From: Streptomyces sp. NBC_01142
GTDB lineage: Bacteria > Actinomycetota > Actinomycetes > Streptomycetales > Streptomycetaceae
Assembly: GCF_026341125.1 (NCBI RefSeq)
Contig: NZ_JAPEOR010000002.1
Location: forward strand, 1,240,001-1,304,000
DNA length: 64,000 nucleotides
Direction of reading: 5' to 3'
The notes below the pieces were generated by a model. It ran no database searches. It was not told where the DNA came from and was given only the letters and a program-made list of their open reading frames with translations. Position 1 is the stretch's first letter; each line of letters opens with the position of its first letter. This document shows positions 61,285 to 64,000 of the stretch, in pieces. Position numbers and translations under genes: made by a program.

Positions 61285-62967
61285 TCAGACGTCGGGTTCG
61301 GCGACGTAGGTGAATGAGCCGACGGAGAAGCCGACGGGGCTGGTGAGGGTGACGGCGACGGGGCCTTCGGTGCCGCTGGGTGGTGCCGTGGCGGTCACGG
61401 TGGTGTCGGAGATGACGGCGAAGGGAGCCGGGGTGCCGTTGAAGGTGACCTGCTCGGTGGCGGCCAGGTCGGTGCCGGTGATCGTCACCTCGGTGCCGCC
61501 GGTGGTCGGTCCCGTGTCGGGGGTGACGCCGGTGACGACGGGTGAGTTGAGGTAGGTGTAGATGAGGCCGTCGGCGCTCCCGCCGGAGGTGGTCACGGTG
61601 ACGGCGACCGGCCCCGGCCCTGGGGCCGCGGCGGCCCTGACGGTGATCTGGTGGTCGGAGAGAGTTTGGATGACGGCTCGGGTGGACCCGAAGTACACAT
61701 CGATGGCTCCGGCGAGGTTGCGGCCGGTGATGACGATTTCCTGGTCGCTGCCCGCGACGGGGCCTGTGGCGGGGCTGATGCCGGTGAGGGCGGGGAACGG
61801 CCGGTAGTAGAACTGTCCGACGGTGCCCGTGCCGCCCGCGGTGGTGACCGTCACGGGAACGGGGCCGGATCCGGCGGGGGTGGTGACGGTCAGCGATGTC
61901 GCCGTGTTGGCGGTGATGACGGCTTGAGCGGCGCCGAAGTGCACGGCGGTGGCGTTGGCCAGGTGGTGGCCGGTGATCGTCACGGTGGTGCCGCCGGCCA
62001 GGGACCCCTGGCCGGGAATCACGGTCGTCCCCAGGACGCCGACCGAGTCGGCGAGCGCGTTGGTCACATACGCGTGTGTCCCGTCGGGGAAGACCGCGAT
62101 GCTGGTGGGGTCGTCTCCGAAGCCGATGTTCTCGACGACGGTGTTGGTGGCGGTGTCGACCACGCTCACCGTGTCCGGGCCGGAGTTCGCCACGTACGCG
62201 TGGGAGCCGTCCGGGCTGAACGCCGTGAAGCGCGGCTGGGCGCTGACGCCGATGGTGGCGGTGACGGCGCCGGCGGTGGTGTCGATCACACTCACCGTGG
62301 AGTTGCCGACGTTCGTGACGTAGACGTGGGCCCCGTCGGGCGTGACCGCCACCAGGATGGGGCTGACGCCGACGGGGATCGTGTCGGTGACGGTGTTCGT
62401 GGCGGTGTCGATCACGTCGACCTGGTTCGAGGCGAGACACGCGACGTAGGCGCGTGTTCCGTCCGGGGTGATGGCCAGGCCGATCGGCGCGCCTCCTACG
62501 GGGACGGTGTCGGTGACGGTGTCGGTGGCGGTGTCGATCACGCTCACCGAGTTCGTGTTCTGCCCCGTCACATAGGCGCGGGTGCCGTCCGGGGTGACCG
62601 CAACCACTGCCGCTCCCACGCCTACGGGGATGTCGGTGACGATGGCGTTCGTGGCGGTGTCGATCACGCTGACGAGACCGCCGTCGAAGACGGTCACATA
62701 CGCCCGGGTGCCGTCCGGACTGATCGCCACGGCGTTCGGACCGGCCCCCGTGGCTATGGTGGCGATCACGGTATCGGTGACGGTATCGATCACACTCACC
62801 GTGTTCGAGCCATGGTTGGCCACATATGCGCGGGCCCCGCCGGGCGTGAGAGCGATGCCGAAAGGCGTGGAGCCCACGGGAATGGAGGCTCCTGCCACGA
62901 ACGTGGCGCTGAACCCGAAACCGTGCGCCTGGACCAGCCGCGGCGCACGCGATGCCAAAGTGAACAT
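61285..62967 (-). CDS. YVTN beta-propeller protein with three IPT/TIG domains
   Basis: A 560-aa protein from the ATG at 62967 (GGGAG upstream). Residues 25-325 hold seven repeats of about 43 aa with the core TPDGTRAYV-x-N-x-x-x-SVSVIDTATNTV, a seven-bladed propeller. Three TIG domains follow (about 325-405, 405-485, 485-560), each with ISPATGPVAG / VTPDTGPTTGGT-type starts. I see no cleavable signal peptide; the first 24 residues are only weakly hydrophobic. Such proteins are usually extracellular structural or binding proteins. Confidence 0.85.
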   Translation of the reverse strand: MFTLASRAPRLVQAHGFGFSATFVAGASIPVGSTPFGIALTPGGARAYVANHGSNTVSVIDTVTDTVIATIATGAGPNAVAISPDGTRAYVTVFDGGLVSVIDTATNAIVTDIPVGVGAAVVAVTPDGTRAYVTGQNTNSVSVIDTATDTVTDTVPVGGAPIGLAITPDGTRAYVACLASNQVDVIDTATNTVTDTIPVGVSPILVAVTPDGAHVYVTNVGNSTVSVIDTTAGAVTATIGVSAQPRFTAFSPDGSHAYVANSGPDTVSVVDTATNTVVENIGFGDDPTSIAVFPDGTHAYVTNALADSVGVLGTTVIPGQGSLAGGTTVTITGHHLANATAVHFGAAQAVITANTATSLTVTTPAGSGPVPVTVTTAGGTGTVGQFYYRPFPALTGISPATGPVAGSDQEIVITGRNLAGAIDVYFGSTRAVIQTLSDHQITVRAAAAPGPGPVAVTVTTSGGSADGLIYTYLNSPVVTGVTPDTGPTTGGTEVTITGTDLAATEQVTFNGTPAPFAVISDTTVTATAPPSGTEGPVAVTLTSPVGFSVGSFTYVAEPDV

Positions 62968-63208
62968 GACACTCCCTGGGGTAGGCGGGAAGTCTTTTCC
63001 CGCACATGGAAATGCCCGCACCACCGCATGGGCCGACAGCGAGCAGGCCACCGGACCCGGACCGGGCCGGCGAAACACACACTCCTACGTGCGAAATACC
63101 CCTGCGTAAAAGGACTTTAACTCTCGCGCCATATTTCCGATTCTCCGATAATCGCTTTACTCGGGAACCGACTTAGGTAACTGGCCCCTGCTGCCAGGTA
63201 GTTTTCCG

Positions 63209-64000
63209 CTATTTCGAGTTGTTCCCCAACGCCCGCACGACGGCCCGCCGGTGCGGGAGGCCCGCCTGCCATGCGGTCACCAGGGGGAGATCCTCCGCCG
63301 CCAGCAGGACGATGCCGAAGGGGCGGTCGAAGCTGATGCGCCGGACACGTGGGCCGTCCTGGACGGGCCCGTCCAGCCAGTCGATGACCTGCGTCACCGA
63401 GGCCGCCTCGAAGCCGGTCTCCGAAACGTCGATCAGGGTCTCCTGGAGCACCGCGCCCAGCGCCAGAGGTGCCTCGGACATCCCGGAGAAGTCCGCGAGC
63501 TCCGTCGGGGACCACTCCAGGCCCAGACCGGGGAAATGCCGGGTCACGTCGAGACTTTCGCGCAGCCAGACCCGGGGCACATCGATGCGTACGTCGTCGA
63601 TGTCCGCGCCCAGCGGTGTCCGGGCCGTCGCGGGCGCCCAGGCCGCCGCAAGCACCTCGGCCGGCCGCGCTCCCGGCTGCCCGAGCACGAGCCGAACGCT
63701 CAACTCCTCCCGTACACAGGCCAGTTCGACGACCTGTGTACCGGCCACGGTCCAGGCGTCGGTGGCCGGGATCCGCCGCGTCATGGTGGGCACCGAATCC
63801 CGTCCGCCGCGCGCGTCCGTGAACGGCCGGTACTCGGTGTCCTGGTCGTCGAAAGGCGTCCGCCACACCTCCCGTACACCGAAGGCGCTGACGAGGAGGA
63901 GCACGGTCTCGGGGTCCGGCGCGCAGGGCAGGCGGTCGACCAGGCCATCCGTCGCCGCGCGTACCCACGCGTCGATGGCCGCCACGTCGTCAAGCCCACC
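63209..64000 (-). CDS. Serpin-family protein, N-terminus cut by window edge
   Basis: The frame is open to the last base, so the start lies outside; 263 C-terminal residues are visible of a family length near 380-400. Serpin marks: VPRVWLRESLDVTRHFPGLGLEW, ADFSGMSEAPLALGAVLQETLIDVSETGFEAASVT (the FSGxS...x-E-x-G-x-E-A hinge leading into the reactive loop) and ISFDRPFGIVLLA near the end (the FxRPFxF-type strand). The hinge has Thr and Phe where inhibitory serpins usually have Glu and Thr, so inhibition is uncertain. The preceding 63118-63208 is AT-rich. Confidence 0.72.
   Translation of the reverse strand, partial: GGLDDVAAIDAWVRAATDGLVDRLPCAPDPETVLLLVSAFGVREVWRTPFDDQDTEYRPFTDARGGRDSVPTMTRRIPATDAWTVAGTQVVELACVREELSVRLVLGQPGARPAEVLAAAWAPATARTPLGADIDDVRIDVPRVWLRESLDVTRHFPGLGLEWSPTELADFSGMSEAPLALGAVLQETLIDVSETGFEAASVTQVIDWLDGPVQDGPRVRRISFDRPFGIVLLAAEDLPLVTAWQAGLPHRRAVVRALGNNSK

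Overview
The window is high-GC actinobacterial chromosome, almost certainly from a Streptomyces-like organism. The evidence is the G/C-rich third codon positions, frequent GTG starts with GTGA/ATGA overlaps, a WhiJ-type trio (XRE-DUF5753, DUF397, HATPase), lipoproteins, F420-type oxidoreductase, MurJ and SigJ-type regulators. Both window ends cut genes: a beta-propeller-like protein on the left and a serpin on the right.

Layout. 1-4.4 kb: gene tail, a small ORF, then a minus-strand SDR / Zn-alcohol dehydrogenase / MaoC hydratase operon. 4.5-11.8 kb: ABC exporter with a sensor kinase and response regulator whose two genes are separated by a membrane-TPR + VWA gene pair. 11.9-15.2 kb: MurJ paralogue and MFS exporter. 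15.3-18.6 kb: Ltp1-type thiolase and a fused FadE34-type acyl-CoA dehydrogenase. 18.8-24.6 kb: methyltransferase, amidase, membrane protein, LLM oxidoreductase, lipoprotein and an APH-fold kinase. 24.8-29 kb: a three-gene barrel-protein/methyltransferase/GT4 operon divergent from a KstR-type TetR regulator. 29-32.4 kb: lipoprotein, ferredoxin, aldehyde dehydrogenase, MBL hydrolase. 32.5-38.5 kb: cobalamin riboswitch and a five-gene operon of two wall/membrane-anchored proteins plus a complete ECF transporter. 38.8-42.8 kb: transglycosylase, small genes, a MerR/hydrolase pair. 42.9-45.3 kb: a mini-island bounded by 109-bp direct repeats that resemble the 3' half of a tRNA-Ser gene. 45.3-49.7 kb: secreted lipase, FadA5-type thiolase, CYP125-type P450. 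50-54.5 kb: SigJ-type sigma factor, hydrolases, two TetR units with visible operators. 53.2-59.5 kb: decayed IS5-like, IS701-like and Tn3 pieces around a quinone oxidoreductase. 59.6-64 kb: the WhiJ-like trio, a YVTN/TIG protein and the serpin.

Two themes stand out. (1) Genes resembling the mycobacterial KstR regulon for sterol side-chain catabolism (kstR, cyp125, fadA5, fadE34, ltp1, hsd4B, plus SDR, ADH, ALDH and a ferredoxin) are scattered over about 48 kb between unrelated genes. Nearly every one of these units carries a 14-bp box fitting TnnAACnnGTTnnA: three perfect boxes and three with one mismatch. No steroid ring-cleavage genes are visible. (2) The B12-riboswitch operon joins an ECF transporter to a secreted alpha-barrel protein and a secreted beta-type protein. 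Together they look like a split, surface-anchored analogue of transcobalamin/intrinsic factor. Other points of interest are the VWA/TPR cassette that separates a kinase from its regulator, and the tRNA-fragment-bounded island.

All assignments come from reading the sequence and remembered family features; no database search was run.
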